From Rugosibacter sp. (GTDB lineage Bacteria; Pseudomonadota; Gammaproteobacteria; Burkholderiales; Rhodocyclaceae), in NCBI GenBank assembly GCA_030645365.1, contig JAUSMB010000007.1, forward strand, positions 1 to 38,925: DNA of 38,925 nucleotides, given 5' to 3'. Below are positions 16,604 through 25,033 of the stretch, in pieces; position 1 is the stretch's first letter; each line of letters starts with the position of its first letter. The translations under genes were made by a program, and so were the position numbers. The notes beneath the pieces were generated by a model. It did not search any database. It had not been told where the DNA came from and saw only the letters and a program-made list of their open reading frames with translations.

Positions 16604-17836
16604 ATGGCGACAACGACCGTAGCTCAAAAGAGGCATATTGTTAAAGATGCCACTTTTCTTTGGGAGGGCAAAAATAAAGTCGGCAAAGTTGTCCGTGGCG
16701 AAATGAATGCACCCAGCGCAGCAGTTGCGCAAGTAGCCTTGCGTCGACAAGGCATTTCCATCAGCAAGCTGAAACAGAAAAAAATTGGCTCTGGCGGCAA
16801 GGTCACCGACAAAGACATCACGCTATTTACCCGTCAGCTTGCCACAATGGTGAAGTCCGGCGTACCTCTATTGCAATCGTTTGATATCGTCGGCAAAGGC
16901 ACCAACAACGCTGCACTCGCCAAGCTCTTGATCAACATCAAAACAGATGTGGAAACAGGATCCAGCCTTGCCACGGCATTTCGCAAATACCCAATACATT
17001 TCGATGCGTTGTTCTGCAATCTTGTTGCAGCAGGTGAACAAGCCGGTATTCTGGACACACTGCTTGACCGGCTTGCCAGCTACAAAGAAAAAATACAGGC
17101 GATCAAGTCCAAGCTGAAAAGTGCGATGTTCTACCCAGCATCTATTCTGGTAGTCGCTTTTGTCATCACAGCAGTCATCATGATTTTCGTTGTCCCCGCA
17201 TTCAAAGGTGTGTTCGCCAGCTTTGGTGGTGATTTGCCAGGCCCAACGCTCGTTGTTATCGCCATTTCTGATGGCTTTGTGGCGAACTGGCATATCATTT
17301 TCGGGTCCCTGTTTGCCGCCATCTACGGCGTGGTGTATGCGTTCAAACGCTCACGCCCCTTTCAAATCGCGGTGGATAAATACGCACTTAAGCTACCCGT
17401 TTTTGGCGACCTGATTCGCAAAACCTCCATTGCCCGCTGGACCCGTACGTTATCCACCATGTTTGCTGCCGGTGTGCCGCTTGTTGAAGCACTAGAGTCT
17501 GTTGGAGGGGCTTCTGGAAACTACGTCTACGCCACCGCTACGCAAGAGATTCAAAACGAAGTGAGCACCGGCTCCAGCTTAACCGTCGCCATGCAAAACT
17601 CGAATGTATTTCCACCCATGGTGACGCAAATGGTTGCCATTGGCGAAGAGTCCGGGCAGCTCGATTCTATGCTGGGCAAAGTAGCTGACTTTTTCGAGGC
17701 CGAAGTAGATGATGCTGTCGATGCCTTAGCCAGCCTGATGGAGCCCATCATCATGGTATTTCTTGGTGTGCTTATTGGTGGCCTTGTCGTTGCAATGTAC
17801 CTGCCCATATTCAAGCTTGGCTCGGTTGTCGGTTAA
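16604..17836 (+). CDS. pilC: Type IV pilus inner-membrane platform protein PilC
   Basis: A 410-residue polytopic protein of the GspF/PilC family, the inner-membrane platform that works with the PilB/PilT motors in pilus assembly. Two T2SSF domains are visible: KDITLFTRQLATMVKSGVPL with the ALAKLLINIKTDVETGSSL stretch, and SIARWTRTLSTMFAAGVPLV with QNEVSTGSSL. Three hydrophobic helices follow the usual positions. The N-terminal FLWEGKNKVGKVVRGE segment is typical of PilC. pilD follows after 9 bases. No pilB precedes it, which differs from the classical pilBCD order. An upstream GAGGGGA serves as ribosome site. Confidence 0.94.
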   Translation: MATTTVAQKRHIVKDATFLWEGKNKVGKVVRGEMNAPSAAVAQVALRRQGISISKLKQKKIGSGGKVTDKDITLFTRQLATMVKSGVPLLQSFDIVGKGTNNAALAKLLINIKTDVETGSSLATAFRKYPIHFDALFCNLVAAGEQAGILDTLLDRLASYKEKIQAIKSKLKSAMFYPASILVVAFVITAVIMIFVVPAFKGVFASFGGDLPGPTLVVIAISDGFVANWHIIFGSLFAAIYGVVYAFKRSRPFQIAVDKYALKLPVFGDLIRKTSIARWTRTLSTMFAAGVPLVEALESVGGASGNYVYATATQEIQNEVSTGSSLTVAMQNSNVFPPMVTQMVAIGEESGQLDSMLGKVADFFEAEVDDAVDALASLMEPIIMVFLGVLIGGLVVAMYLPIFKLGSVVG

Positions 17837-17845
17837 GCGTTGTTC

Positions 17846-18703
17846 ATGAACGCTTTATGGTCTGCTGATCTGTCGGTGGTTGTTTTGATCGCCGGCGTAC
17901 TGGGCTTGATGATCGGCAGCTTTCTTAATGTTGTGATTCATCGCTTGCCTATCATGATGGAGCGCGAGTGGGCCGTGCAATGTGCCGACTTGCGTGGTGA
18001 AGCGCCGCCTGTTGTCGAACCGCTCAGCCTGTCTCGTCCGCGCTCACGCTGTCCAAAATGTAACCATGCCATTTCAGCAATTGAAAATATCCCACTTTTC
18101 AGCTGGCTATTTTTACGCGGCCGATGTAGCTCGTGCAAAACACCGATCTCTATTCGCTACCCCCTGATTGAGCTAGTGACAGCTGCATTATTTGTTTTTT
18201 CTGCCACGCACTTTGGTTTAACGGCTGCAGGTTGGGGGGCACTGATTTTTATCGCGGCGCTGATTGCACTCACCAGCATTGACTACGATACGCAATTGTT
18301 ACCCGATGATATTACGTTACCCCTGCTCTGGATTGGTTTGTTATTTAATCTGTTTGGCACCTATACCGATCTTAACAGTGCAGTAATTGGCGCAATAGCG
18401 GGCTACCTGTCGCTATGGAGCGTATATTGGCTCTTCAAGCTGGTCACTGGCAAAGAAGGCATGGGCTACGGCGACTTTAAATTATTGGCAGCCCTCGGTG
18501 CCTGGCTGGGGTGGCAAATGCTTCCTGTGACAATACTGCTGTCCTCCATAGTTGGCGCCATAGTCGGCATCTCGCTTATGGTATTTTCAAAACACAGCCG
18601 CCAAGAACCTATCCCGTTCGGACCCTATCTTGCTGCAGCAGGCATTGTTGCCTTGATTTGGGGCAAACCGCTCACGCAGGCCTACCTCGGCATAGCGCTG
18701 TAA
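17846..18703 (+). CDS. pilD: Prepilin peptidase / N-methyltransferase PilD
   Basis: A 285-residue aspartic membrane peptidase that cleaves prepilin leaders and methylates the new N-terminal residue. The zinc-binding tetracysteine of the methylase loop is present: C69-PK-C72 and C94-SS-C97. The two catalytic aspartates are in SIDYDTQLLPDD and GMGYGDFKLLAALGAW. About eight hydrophobic helices are readable. I prefer the ATG at 17846 over the TTG two codons earlier. It is directly after pilC and completes the visible pilus cassette. Confidence 0.94.
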   Translation: MNALWSADLSVVVLIAGVLGLMIGSFLNVVIHRLPIMMEREWAVQCADLRGEAPPVVEPLSLSRPRSRCPKCNHAISAIENIPLFSWLFLRGRCSSCKTPISIRYPLIELVTAALFVFSATHFGLTAAGWGALIFIAALIALTSIDYDTQLLPDDITLPLLWIGLLFNLFGTYTDLNSAVIGAIAGYLSLWSVYWLFKLVTGKEGMGYGDFKLLAALGAWLGWQMLPVTILLSSIVGAIVGISLMVFSKHSRQEPIPFGPYLAAAGIVALIWGKPLTQAYLGIAL

Positions 18704-18727
18704 GCACTTCAATCCGGATGGCCGGAC

Positions 18728-18756
18728 GCCTTGGCCAGAAGGCCTTCGGCTATAAT
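18728..18756 (+). promoter_or_regulatory. Possible promoter for the fmdB-DUF502-aspS run
   Basis: A perfect TATAAT at 18751-18756 precedes the fmdB-like gene by about 31 bases. No clean -35 box at 17 bases is seen; TTGGCC at 18731 is only 14 bases away. GGCC repeats here could also form a small hairpin after pilD. Confidence 0.35.
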
Positions 18757-18787
18757 CATTCTCTATTCAGAAATACTGGAGAATGCC

Positions 18788-19117
18788 ATGCCGATCTACG
18801 CTTATCGTTGTACTCAGTGCGGCTTTGAGAAAGAATTCATGCAGAAAATGAGCGATCCGTTGCTGACGCTCTGCCCTCAATGTCAGACTGAATCTTTAGC
18901 CAAGCAACTCACTGCCCCCGGTTTTCAGCTCAAAGGCAGCGGTTGGTATGCCACTGATTTTAAAGGTGGACCGGCAGGAAAACCTGCCGTAACTACTGAG
19001 AAAACATCAGAACAAACACCCACGACAGCATCTGAGGCCAAGGCTGAAGCTAAGGTTGAAACCAAGACCCAAGCTGCTGTGGCGATCAAAAGCGAACCCG
19101 TCAGCACTAAGGTTTGA
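18788..19117 (+). CDS. FmdB family zinc-ribbon protein
   Basis: A 109-residue protein with an N-terminal zinc ribbon (MPIYAYRCTQCGFEKEF...CPQC; ligands C8, C11, C29, C32) and the family LTAPGFQLKGSGWYATDFK segment around 50-70. A low-complexity Ala/Lys/Glu/Thr tail of about 40 residues follows. I chose the ATG at 18788 because the family begins MPIYAYRC; the frame upstream is promoter sequence. It is conserved upstream of DUF502 and aspS in betaproteobacteria, as here. A regulatory role was proposed for FmdB, but the function in this setting is unknown. Confidence 0.9.
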   Translation: MPIYAYRCTQCGFEKEFMQKMSDPLLTLCPQCQTESLAKQLTAPGFQLKGSGWYATDFKGGPAGKPAVTTEKTSEQTPTTASEAKAEAKVETKTQAAVAIKSEPVSTKV

Positions 19118-19776
19118 ATTCGCTCAAATACACACACTCAACCGGCCTCTTTGCCTTGAAAAAATATTTCGTTACTGGTTTGCTCATCTGGGTACCCCTG
19201 GGAATCACTATCTGGGTGCTGTCCCTGACTGTGCGCTCGATGGATCAGTCACTGTTGCTCTTGCCACGAGCCATTCAGCCTGAAAATTTGCTGGGTTTCT
19301 ACCTCCCGGGTCTGGGCGTTATCCTGACGATTGGGGTCATTCTGCTCACGGGACTGCTTGCCACGAATATTGTCGGGCAGCGTTTAGTGCGCTTTTGGGA
19401 GGCATTGCTTTGGCGCATTCCCATTGTTAAATCGGTCTATTACGCAGTTAAACAAGTAAGCGATACGCTTTTCTCTGGCAAAGGTGATGCGTTTCGCAAA
19501 GTGTTGCTGGTGCGTTACCCTCATCCCGAGGCGTGGGCCCTTGCTTTTCAAACGGGTAATCCGGCGCACGATGTAGCGAATAGGCTACCTGAAGAATATG
19601 TCGGTGTTTTTATTCCAACTACCCCCAGCCCGGTCAATGGTTTTTTCTTCTTTGTCAAACGTCGCGATGTCATCGAGCTCGACATGAATGTCGATGATGC
19701 GCTGAAATACATTGTATCCATGGGAGTTGTCGCCCCGCCCATGAGGAGCCCATTAGGGCACGCCCCAAATCAATAA
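19114..19776 (+). CDS. DUF502 family membrane protein
   Basis: A protein of about 206-220 residues with two strong N-terminal membrane helices (GLLIWVPLGITIWVLSLTV and LPGLGVILTIGVILLTGLLA) and a soluble C-terminal domain with the DUF502 phrases SVYYAVKQVSDTLFSG, VLLVRYPHP and VFIPTTPSPVNGFFFFV. Two TTG starts compete: 19114, which overlaps the fmdB stop, and 19156 (LKKYFVTGLL), which matches where many relatives begin. I gave the longer one. The function is unknown. The position between fmdB and aspS is conserved in betaproteobacteria. Confidence 0.88.
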   Translation: MNSLKYTHSTGLFALKKYFVTGLLIWVPLGITIWVLSLTVRSMDQSLLLLPRAIQPENLLGFYLPGLGVILTIGVILLTGLLATNIVGQRLVRFWEALLWRIPIVKSVYYAVKQVSDTLFSGKGDAFRKVLLVRYPHPEAWALAFQTGNPAHDVANRLPEEYVGVFIPTTPSPVNGFFFFVKRRDVIELDMNVDDALKYIVSMGVVAPPMRSPLGHAPNQ

Positions 19777-19827
19777 CCACTATTACCGATGAACCCATCG
19801 GCAAATCAATCCCGTTCGGAACTTACT

Positions 19828-21633
19828 ATGCGTACTCATTATTGCGGCCAAATTAATGCCTCCCACGTTGATCAGATAGTTACCTTGTGTGGCTGGAACC
19901 ATCGGCGGCGTGATCACGGCGGCGTGATCTTCATCGATTTGCGTGATCGTGAAGGCCTGGCGCAGATCGTTTGCGATCCAGATCGGCCAGAGCTCTTCAA
20001 GATCGCTGAAGACGTGCGTAATGAGTATGTACTTAAAGTCACGGGGTTAGTACGCCGCCGTCCTGTCGGCACCGAGAATTCCAATCTGCCCACCGGCGAA
20101 ATCGAAATTCTTTGTCATGAGCTGGAAGTGCTCAACACAGCGGTGACGCCCCCCTTCCAGTTGGATGATGACAATCTGTCGGAAAACGTACGCCTCACGC
20201 ATCGCGTGATTGACTTGCGCCGCCCGCAGATGCAAAAGAATTTGATGCTGCGCTACAAAGTCGCGATGGCCTTTCGCCATTTTCTTGACGGTGCCGGTTT
20301 CATCGACATCGAAACGCCCATGCTGACCAAATCAACGCCTGAAGGCGCACGTGATTATCTGGTGCCATCGCGTGTTCATCCCGGCCAGTTTTTCGCCCTG
20401 CCGCAATCGCCGCAGTTATTCAAACAACTGTTAATGGTGGCCGGTTACGACCGTTATTACCAGATCACCAAATGCTTCCGCGACGAAGATCTGCGGGCTG
20501 ATCGGCAACCCGAATTCACTCAGGTGGATATCGAAACATCGTTTCTAAGTGAGACACAAATCACCACCTTGATGGAAGAAATGATACGTAGCATCTTCAA
20601 GAGTACCTTGAACGTTGATCTGCCCAATCCTTTCCCCCGCATGACCTATGCAGACGCCATGCAGCGCTTCGGCTCGGACAAGCCCGATCTACGCATCACC
20701 CTCGAGCTGGTGGACGTAGCGGATGTCGTCACGGATGTCGCCTTCAAGGTATTTAGCGGCCCCGCCACCTCAGGCGGCCGTGTTGCCGCGCTGCGCATTC
20801 CTGGTGGTAGCAGTGGTGAAAAATCACTCGCCCGCAGCGAAATCGATGCCTACACCGAGTTCGTGAAAATCTATGGCGCCAAGGGGCTGGCCTACATCAA
20901 GGTGAATGATGTTAGCAAACTCAATGAAGAAGGTTTGCAATCACCTATTGTTAAAAATCTGCACGAAAAAGCGTTGGCCGCGATTGTCGAACGCACCGGC
21001 GCGCAGTCGGGCGACCTGATTTTCTTTGGTGCTGACAAAACAAAAATCGTCAATGACGCACTCGGCGCATTGCGTACCAAAATAGGCCACGAAAAAGGCT
21101 ATGTCACTGGCGAAGCCTGGCGACCATTGTGGGTGGTCGATTTCCCCATGTTTGAATATGACGAAGAAAATAAACGCTGGAGCGCCTGCCACCACCCATT
21201 CACCAGTCCGAAAGATGGCCATGAACAACTCATGGCAACCAACCCTGGCGCGTGCCTGGCCAAAGCCTATGATCTGGCCTTGAACGGCTGGGAAATGGGC
21301 GGTGGCTCAGTTCGTATCCATCGCGCCGAGGTACAAGAAAAAGTGTTTCAAGCATTAGGCATCACCCCTGAAGAGCAGCAGATTAAATTCGGCTTTTTGC
21401 TCGATGCGCTCAAGTATGGTGCGCCACCCCACGGTGGCTTGGCCTTCGGCCTGGATCGCATTGTCACCATGATGACTGGCGCTGAATCGATCCGTGACGT
21501 GATCGCCTTCCCCAAAACACAACGCGCGCAGTGTCTACTCACTGATGCCCCTTCCTTGGTAGACGAAAAACAATTACGCGAATTGCATATTCGCCTGCGA
21601 CAGAAAGTAGAGACCCAAGTCGAGGTTGGCTGA
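19828..21633 (+). CDS. aspS: Aspartyl-tRNA synthetase
   Basis: A 601-residue class IIb synthetase. The N-terminal anticodon-binding OB fold starts [20 protein letters not shown] and contains [11 protein letters not shown]. Motif 1 is in [20 protein letters not shown], motif 2 is [20 protein letters not shown], and motif 3 is [13 protein letters not shown]; the bacterial GAD insertion domain lies between motifs 2 and 3. I chose the ATG at 19828, as relatives begin MRT-YCG; the ATG at 19789 would add 13 residues. Whether it also aspartylates tRNA-Asn cannot be judged here. Confidence 0.96.
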   Translation: MRTHYCGQINASHVDQIVTLCGWNHRRRDHGGVIFIDLRDREGLAQIVCDPDRPELFKIAEDVRNEYVLKVTGLVRRRPVGTENSNLPTGEIEILCHELEVLNTAVTPPFQLDDDNLSENVRLTHRVIDLRRPQMQKNLMLRYKVAMAFRHFLDGAGFIDIETPMLTKSTPEGARDYLVPSRVHPGQFFALPQSPQLFKQLLMVAGYDRYYQITKCFRDEDLRADRQPEFTQVDIETSFLSETQITTLMEEMIRSIFKSTLNVDLPNPFPRMTYADAMQRFGSDKPDLRITLELVDVADVVTDVAFKVFSGPATSGGRVAALRIPGGSSGEKSLARSEIDAYTEFVKIYGAKGLAYIKVNDVSKLNEEGLQSPIVKNLHEKALAAIVERTGAQSGDLIFFGADKTKIVNDALGALRTKIGHEKGYVTGEAWRPLWVVDFPMFEYDEENKRWSACHHPFTSPKDGHEQLMATNPGACLAKAYDLALNGWEMGGGSVRIHRAEVQEKVFQALGITPEEQQIKFGFLLDALKYGAPPHGGLAFGLDRIVTMMTGAESIRDVIAFPKTQRAQCLLTDAPSLVDEKQLRELHIRLRQKVETQVEVG

Positions 21634-21659
21634 TACCCTCACCGAACACCCCTTACCCA

Positions 21660-22133
21660 TTGTCTATCTCAACCCAAAACACAGTTCAAACAACGGTTTT
21701 CAAAAAGCCGGTTTCGGTGCTTGTGGTAATTCATACCGCAGCGCTTGATGTGCTGCTACTTGAACGCACACAACGCCGCGGCTTCTGGCAGTCGGTGACT
21801 GGCAGCCAGGAAGATAATGAACCGCTCAACCTAACCGCCCAGCGTGAAGTGTTTGAGGAAACAGGGATTCAAGCACCGATGACACAATTTCTTGACTGGC
21901 AGAAAACCAATCGTTTTGAAATATTTCCTGAGTGGCAATATCGTTACGGGCCAGGGGTCACACACAACACCGAGCATGTATTCAGCTTAATGCTCGCCGA
22001 AAAATGTCTGATAAAAATTACCCCGGACGAGCATGTGGCCTACCAATGGCTGCCTTGGAAAGAAGCAGCAGCAGCGTGCTTTTCATGGAGCAACCGCGAC
22101 GCGATTCTTATGCTGGAGAAGAGTGCGTACTAA
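21660..22133 (+). CDS. nudB: Dihydroneopterin triphosphate diphosphatase NudB
   Basis: A 157-residue Nudix enzyme that removes pyrophosphate from dihydroneopterin triphosphate in folate synthesis. The segments KKPVSVLVVIHT, FWQSVTGSQEDNE, QREVFEETGI (a full Nudix box), FEIFPEW, RYGPGVTHNTEHVF, EHVAYQWLPW and FSWSNRDAI align in order with E. coli NudB. The start is TTG at 21660, 26 bases after aspS; no in-frame ATG precedes the conserved core. It converges with the CWC gene and overlaps its end by 26 bases. Confidence 0.9.
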   Translation: MSISTQNTVQTTVFKKPVSVLVVIHTAALDVLLLERTQRRGFWQSVTGSQEDNEPLNLTAQREVFEETGIQAPMTQFLDWQKTNRFEIFPEWQYRYGPGVTHNTEHVFSLMLAEKCLIKITPDEHVAYQWLPWKEAAAACFSWSNRDAILMLEKSAY

Positions 22134-22353
22134 GCTGCGCACTGAGCAGTTTGCGGAAACACGCCGGACAGTAGCAAACAGCGCAAGCAGCGGCGGAAGT
22201 TTGAGAGGGCATGAGCGGTGGTAACTCTGCGCACCAACAGGTGTCACGCCCCGCCACGACACCGCAGGTAAAGCTTGCAGCGCAACTCGGACAATGTGAC
22301 AGCGCATTTTGCCGTGTCACCAACGCCGACTTTTCGTGATTCCCGCGAGTCAT
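22108..22353 (-). CDS. Cysteine-rich CWC family small protein, last gene of the HvfA unit
   Basis: An 81-residue protein dominated by paired cysteines: HCPSC, FTCG, DTCWCAELPP and CYCPACF. This order is the Cys_rich_CWC pattern, a probable zinc- or copper-binding module of unknown function. The ATG at 22353 overlaps the doxX stop as ATGA, so translation is coupled to the metallophore genes. The N-terminal residues EKSALVTR are encoded by dispersed repeat copy 6, read in a different frame from the copies in proS and the GT4 gene. The gene's end overlaps the convergent nudB by 26 bases. A copper-related role is inference from context. Confidence 0.75.
   Translation of the reverse strand: MTRGNHEKSALVTRQNALSHCPSCAASFTCGVVAGRDTCWCAELPPLMPSQTSAAACAVCYCPACFRKLLSAQLSTHSSPA
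22310..22334 (-). repeat. Dispersed 25-bp repeat, copy 6, in the CWC gene start
   Basis: Matches the consensus with changes to GCGTTGG and ACACGGC. It forms codons 7-14 or so of the CWC gene. Confidence 0.8.
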
Positions 22354-22847
22354 GCCTTGCCCAGGTAACGTCGGGAAATCCAGGCATCCAGCGATAATTT
22401 TCCAGGACCGTAAAAAACCAATGGCAAGAGCATGGCCAGAAATATCAATGGCAGCTTGAAATTGCCGTGACCGTCATCGGTGATAGCGTAACCTTTCACC
22501 AACTCGGTCAGCGTATGCCATTCGGTTGGCCAATGGACGGCTAGGGTTGCAACAACCGTAAGTACAAAAAGAGATACCGCAAAAAATCGCGTACCCAATC
22601 CAACCACTAATGCCACACCACCGATCAACTCAAACCAGGTCGCCATCGACCAACTCACATTAACGGGCATAAGATTAAACGGGGTAGGAAATTTATCCTG
22701 GATGTCGGCAAACCAGTTATCTCCATGATACTTTTCTAGGCCGGATTCAAAAAACTCCCAGCCCAGAAGTAAGCGCAAACCCAAAAAACTCACCCAGTCG
22801 CCTATAGCATTCAGCAACCGTGCAATAGTTGCCCATAGCTTCGTCAT
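22350..22847 (-). CDS. DoxX family membrane protein of the HvfA unit
   Basis: A 165-residue four-helix membrane protein of the DoxX superfamily. The N-terminal GLRLLLGWEFFESGLEK and the FELIGGVALVVGLGTRFFAV segment are typical. An extracytoplasmic loop near 40-65 and a C-terminal helix (PLIFLAMLLPLVFYGPG) follow. DoxX proteins of this type occur regularly with BufA/HvfA, MNIO and DUF2063 genes and are presumed to help in the membrane steps of metallophore function. Its ATG overlaps the hvfC stop, and its stop overlaps the CWC start, both as ATGA. Confidence 0.88.
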   Translation of the reverse strand: MTKLWATIARLLNAIGDWVSFLGLRLLLGWEFFESGLEKYHGDNWFADIQDKFPTPFNLMPVNVSWSMATWFELIGGVALVVGLGTRFFAVSLFVLTVVATLAVHWPTEWHTLTELVKGYAITDDGHGNFKLPLIFLAMLLPLVFYGPGKLSLDAWISRRYLGKA

Positions 22848-23602
22848 TTTCTGCTCCCTAAAATAGCCCCTGCGGTGCGTAGTTGATTCAACAACTGTGC
22901 GCCATGCACGAGAAGTAATTCCGGTTCCGGATGCTGCAACTCATGAGCAATCTGCAGGCAGGCGTTGCGGCCGCTAAGCTCGCTTTCGGCGGCTTGCAGC
23001 AAAGCCACCAAACGTGCGCTGACTGGATTCAGCGCGATAAATTGCACCGCTTCATGCGCATCCCGAAACACCAACAAATGCGTCGCGCTGGGTTTGCGTG
23101 GCCGCCACTCGAGGCCGATGCGGTGTACCGGCCAAACATAAGCGAGATTCATTGCCGCTGCGGCCAGCACGGGCTGTTCATTTAGCAAGTTACCTGTCGG
23201 GTTATACGCAGGCAGTGGCGATGTTTCCATCACATCAACCGCCAGCTCGACCCATTCGTAATGAGCCAACTCTGGCAACCAATCAGGAAATGTAACTGGT
23301 AGCGATGGCGCCTCTAGCAACCAGTGCAAAAATTCACGCGGAATTTCACGGAAATAAGGCGTATGACAACGTGCTTCACGAAAAAAAACATCGACCAATC
23401 GCTGCCAGCGACGCACGCCAAGCAATGCATGCGTAATAGGGAAGCAAGCCAGCAAAAATCCTTCAAGGTTGTTGCGCACCAATCCATGATAGATATCTGT
23501 GCGGCGTGCTGGCACCCCCACGGGGCGCGGCACACGGCGTGGATGACGCAGGTGTCGGGCCAGCGCAAATTGAAAACCCTGAAAAGGAAGCTGCGCATTC
23601 AT
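22844..23602 (-). CDS. hvfC: HvfC/BufC-type DUF2063 partner of the MNIO enzyme
   Basis: A 252-residue protein matching the DUF2063 'putative DNA-binding' family, now understood as the RiPP-recognition partner of MNIO enzymes. The N-terminal half (GVPARRTDIYHGLVRNNLEGFLLACFP) is the DUF2063 domain. The C-terminal half contains LPELAHYEWVELAVDV and a winged-helix-like region that binds the precursor in homologues. It overlaps hvfB upstream and doxX downstream by ATGA. In Haemophilus influenzae HvfB and HvfC act together on HvfA; the same is inferred here. Confidence 0.88.
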   Translation of the reverse strand: MNAQLPFQGFQFALARHLRHPRRVPRPVGVPARRTDIYHGLVRNNLEGFLLACFPITHALLGVRRWQRLVDVFFREARCHTPYFREIPREFLHWLLEAPSLPVTFPDWLPELAHYEWVELAVDVMETSPLPAYNPTGNLLNEQPVLAAAAMNLAYVWPVHRIGLEWRPRKPSATHLLVFRDAHEAVQFIALNPVSARLVALLQAAESELSGRNACLQIAHELQHPEPELLLVHGAQLLNQLRTAGAILGSRK

Positions 23603-24456
23603 GCGACGGCCCGTTGAATTTTATTTTTATGCATTTCATACTGCGCCTGCAACGTGGCGATTTTTTCGACCTCTCGGCCCAGAACTCCCAGTTCAGGAAA
23701 ATTAAAATCGCGCTCGAGGCAGGTAGGTACAGCACCACACAGCGCATATGCTTTGGCAAGCAATTGCCACACCGGGTCGATAACATCCGCACCGTGGGTG
23801 TCGATCACTAATCCATCCGACTCAACATGGTGACCGGCCACATGGATGTAACAAGTGCGCTCCAGCGGCAGCGCATGCAGGTAATCGTCCGCATTAAAGC
23901 CATGATTGATGCTATTCACGACGATGTTATTCACGTCGAGATGCAGCAGGCAATCGGCCTCCTCAACCACGGCGCGAATGAATTCCGATTCCGTCATTTC
24001 CGCGCCGGGCGGGGCAATGTAGTAGGAGGCATTCTCGACACCGATCTGCATGCCGAGAATATCCTGCGTCCGGCGGATACGATCGGCAACCCAGCGCACC
24101 GCATCGTGCGTCAAGGGAATGGGCAGCAGCTCGTAAAGATGGCCGTCATCACCACACCAGGACAGATGCTCGGTATATAGGCTGATGTCATGCTGCCGCA
24201 TGAAGCTTTTTATCCGCTGCAATAGCGATTCATCCAGCGGCGAAGGGCCGCCCAGATTGAGCGACAGGCCGTGGCACACAAACGGGTAGCGCTCGGTGAA
24301 CAGGCGTAAATCCCTGGCTGAACTGCCGCCCATGCCCGCCCAGTTTTCCGGCGCCATTTCGAAAAAACTGACGGCGTCCGGCAACCCGGCCTTCAGTGCG
24401 GGAATCAATTCCCGCCTGAAGCCGAGGCCCGCGCCTGAAATCACGGTGGATTTCAT
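23599..24456 (-). CDS. hvfB: HvfB/BufB-type DUF692 multinuclear non-haem iron oxidase (MNIO)
   Basis: A 285-residue TIM-barrel metalloenzyme of the DUF692/MNIO family. Candidate iron ligands are in HGLSLNLGG (His62), EHLSW (Glu96, His97), VENASYY (Glu141), HLDVNNIVVNSINHGF (His172, Asp174, His185), HVAGH (His205), DTHG (Asp219, His221) and LERDFNFP (Glu248). MNIOs modify cysteines in RiPP precursors. The homologue HvfB converts EGKCG motifs to oxazolone/thioamide pairs that bind Cu(I). The neighbouring precursor at 24479 carries exactly such motifs, 22 bases upstream. The reaction here is inferred from that match. Confidence 0.93.
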   Translation of the reverse strand: MKSTVISGAGLGFRRELIPALKAGLPDAVSFFEMAPENWAGMGGSSARDLRLFTERYPFVCHGLSLNLGGPSPLDESLLQRIKSFMRQHDISLYTEHLSWCGDDGHLYELLPIPLTHDAVRWVADRIRRTQDILGMQIGVENASYYIAPPGAEMTESEFIRAVVEEADCLLHLDVNNIVVNSINHGFNADDYLHALPLERTCYIHVAGHHVESDGLVIDTHGADVIDPVWQLLAKAYALCGAVPTCLERDFNFPELGVLGREVEKIATLQAQYEMHKNKIQRAVA

Positions 24457-24478
24457 TGTCGAGTCTTACGTGGCCCGC

Positions 24479-24811
24479 TTATTCAGCCTTCTTCTCGGCA
24501 CCGCATGAGCCGTCCTTCATTTTTTCGCCGCAAGAACCATCCTTCATTTTCGCGGCCTTCTTGTCAGCGCCGCACTTGCCTTCGCCACATTTACCGTCCT
24601 TCTTCTTCATGGCCTTCTTGTCAGCGCCACACTTGCCTTCGCCGCATTTACCGTCCATTTTCTTTTCAGCCGTATCCGCTGCGGCAAGTTGGTAGCCGCC
24701 GCTGAGTTTTTGCATGGCGAAGGGGCTGTCCGCAGCAGATGCCAGCGGGCTCAGGACGGTGGCGGCAAACACGGCGCCGATGGCGGGCAACAAGGGATTG
24801 ATCTTTTTCAT
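24479..24811 (-). CDS. hvfA: HvfA-type RiPP metallophore precursor with EGKCG-like motifs
   Basis: A 110-residue precursor with a Sec signal peptide (LLPAIGAVFAATVLSPLASA, cleavage near residue 26-27). A Lys-rich core has six C-x-G pentapeptides: DGKCG 53-57, EGKCG 58-62, DGKCG 72-76, EGKCG 77-81, DGSCG 91-95 and DGSCG 100-104. The six cysteines are all inside these motifs. The first four belong to a 19-residue (57-nt) tandem duplication. In H. influenzae HvfA, EGKCG cysteines become oxazolone/thioamide copper ligands; here the strict EGKCG form occurs twice, and the D/S variants would need testing. AAAGGAG lies upstream. The mature product is presumably periplasmic copper-binding. Confidence 0.9.
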   Translation of the reverse strand: MKKINPLLPAIGAVFAATVLSPLASAADSPFAMQKLSGGYQLAAADTAEKKMDGKCGEGKCGADKKAMKKKDGKCGEGKCGADKKAAKMKDGSCGEKMKDGSCGAEKKAE

Positions 24812-24835
24812 GGCATTGCTCCTTTAGAGATTAAA

Positions 24836-25033
24836 TTAACGAGGGGTTGAATCTTGGTCATGGCGCTCTCGCCAGGCCCGTGTGGCAGTCTGTAGAAACA
24901 TGAAATGCCGCAGGGTCGCACGACAGCCTTTGCAGAATAACAGGTGCACACGCAGACCAAAACGCTCGCCGAATGACAACGGACGTTCAAACCTTTGCGA
25001 CATCAATTCTGTTTCTTCGCGGCACGACAGCAT
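24836..25033 (-). CDS. Small zf-HC2-type protein, candidate anti-sigma factor
   Basis: A 65-residue protein with the putative zinc-finger pattern of zf-HC2 anti-sigma domains: C4 in MLSCREE, then HLLFCKGCRATLRHF. The body (LMSQRFERPLSFGERFGLRV) resembles the short anti-sigma domains next to ECF sigma genes. The ATG at 25033 overlaps the sigma gene stop (TAATG), so it is coupled. There is no membrane segment, so it would act in the cytoplasm. The partner relation to the sigma factor is inferred from overlap. The gene is too short for standard calls to be certain, but codon position and context support it. Confidence 0.7.
   Translation of the reverse strand: MLSCREETELMSQRFERPLSFGERFGLRVHLLFCKGCRATLRHFMFLQTATRAWRERHDQDSTPR

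Noticed and set aside
24520..24660. Tandem 57-nt units that could suggest a CRISPR array
   Set aside because: They are coding repeats of the HvfA core with no spacers; no cas genes in the window.
24456..24695. Plus-strand frame with a repetitive Ser/Pro/Phe/His pattern opposite hvfA
   Set aside because: It is the antisense shadow of the EGKCG-like repeats of hvfA; no ribosome site or family match.
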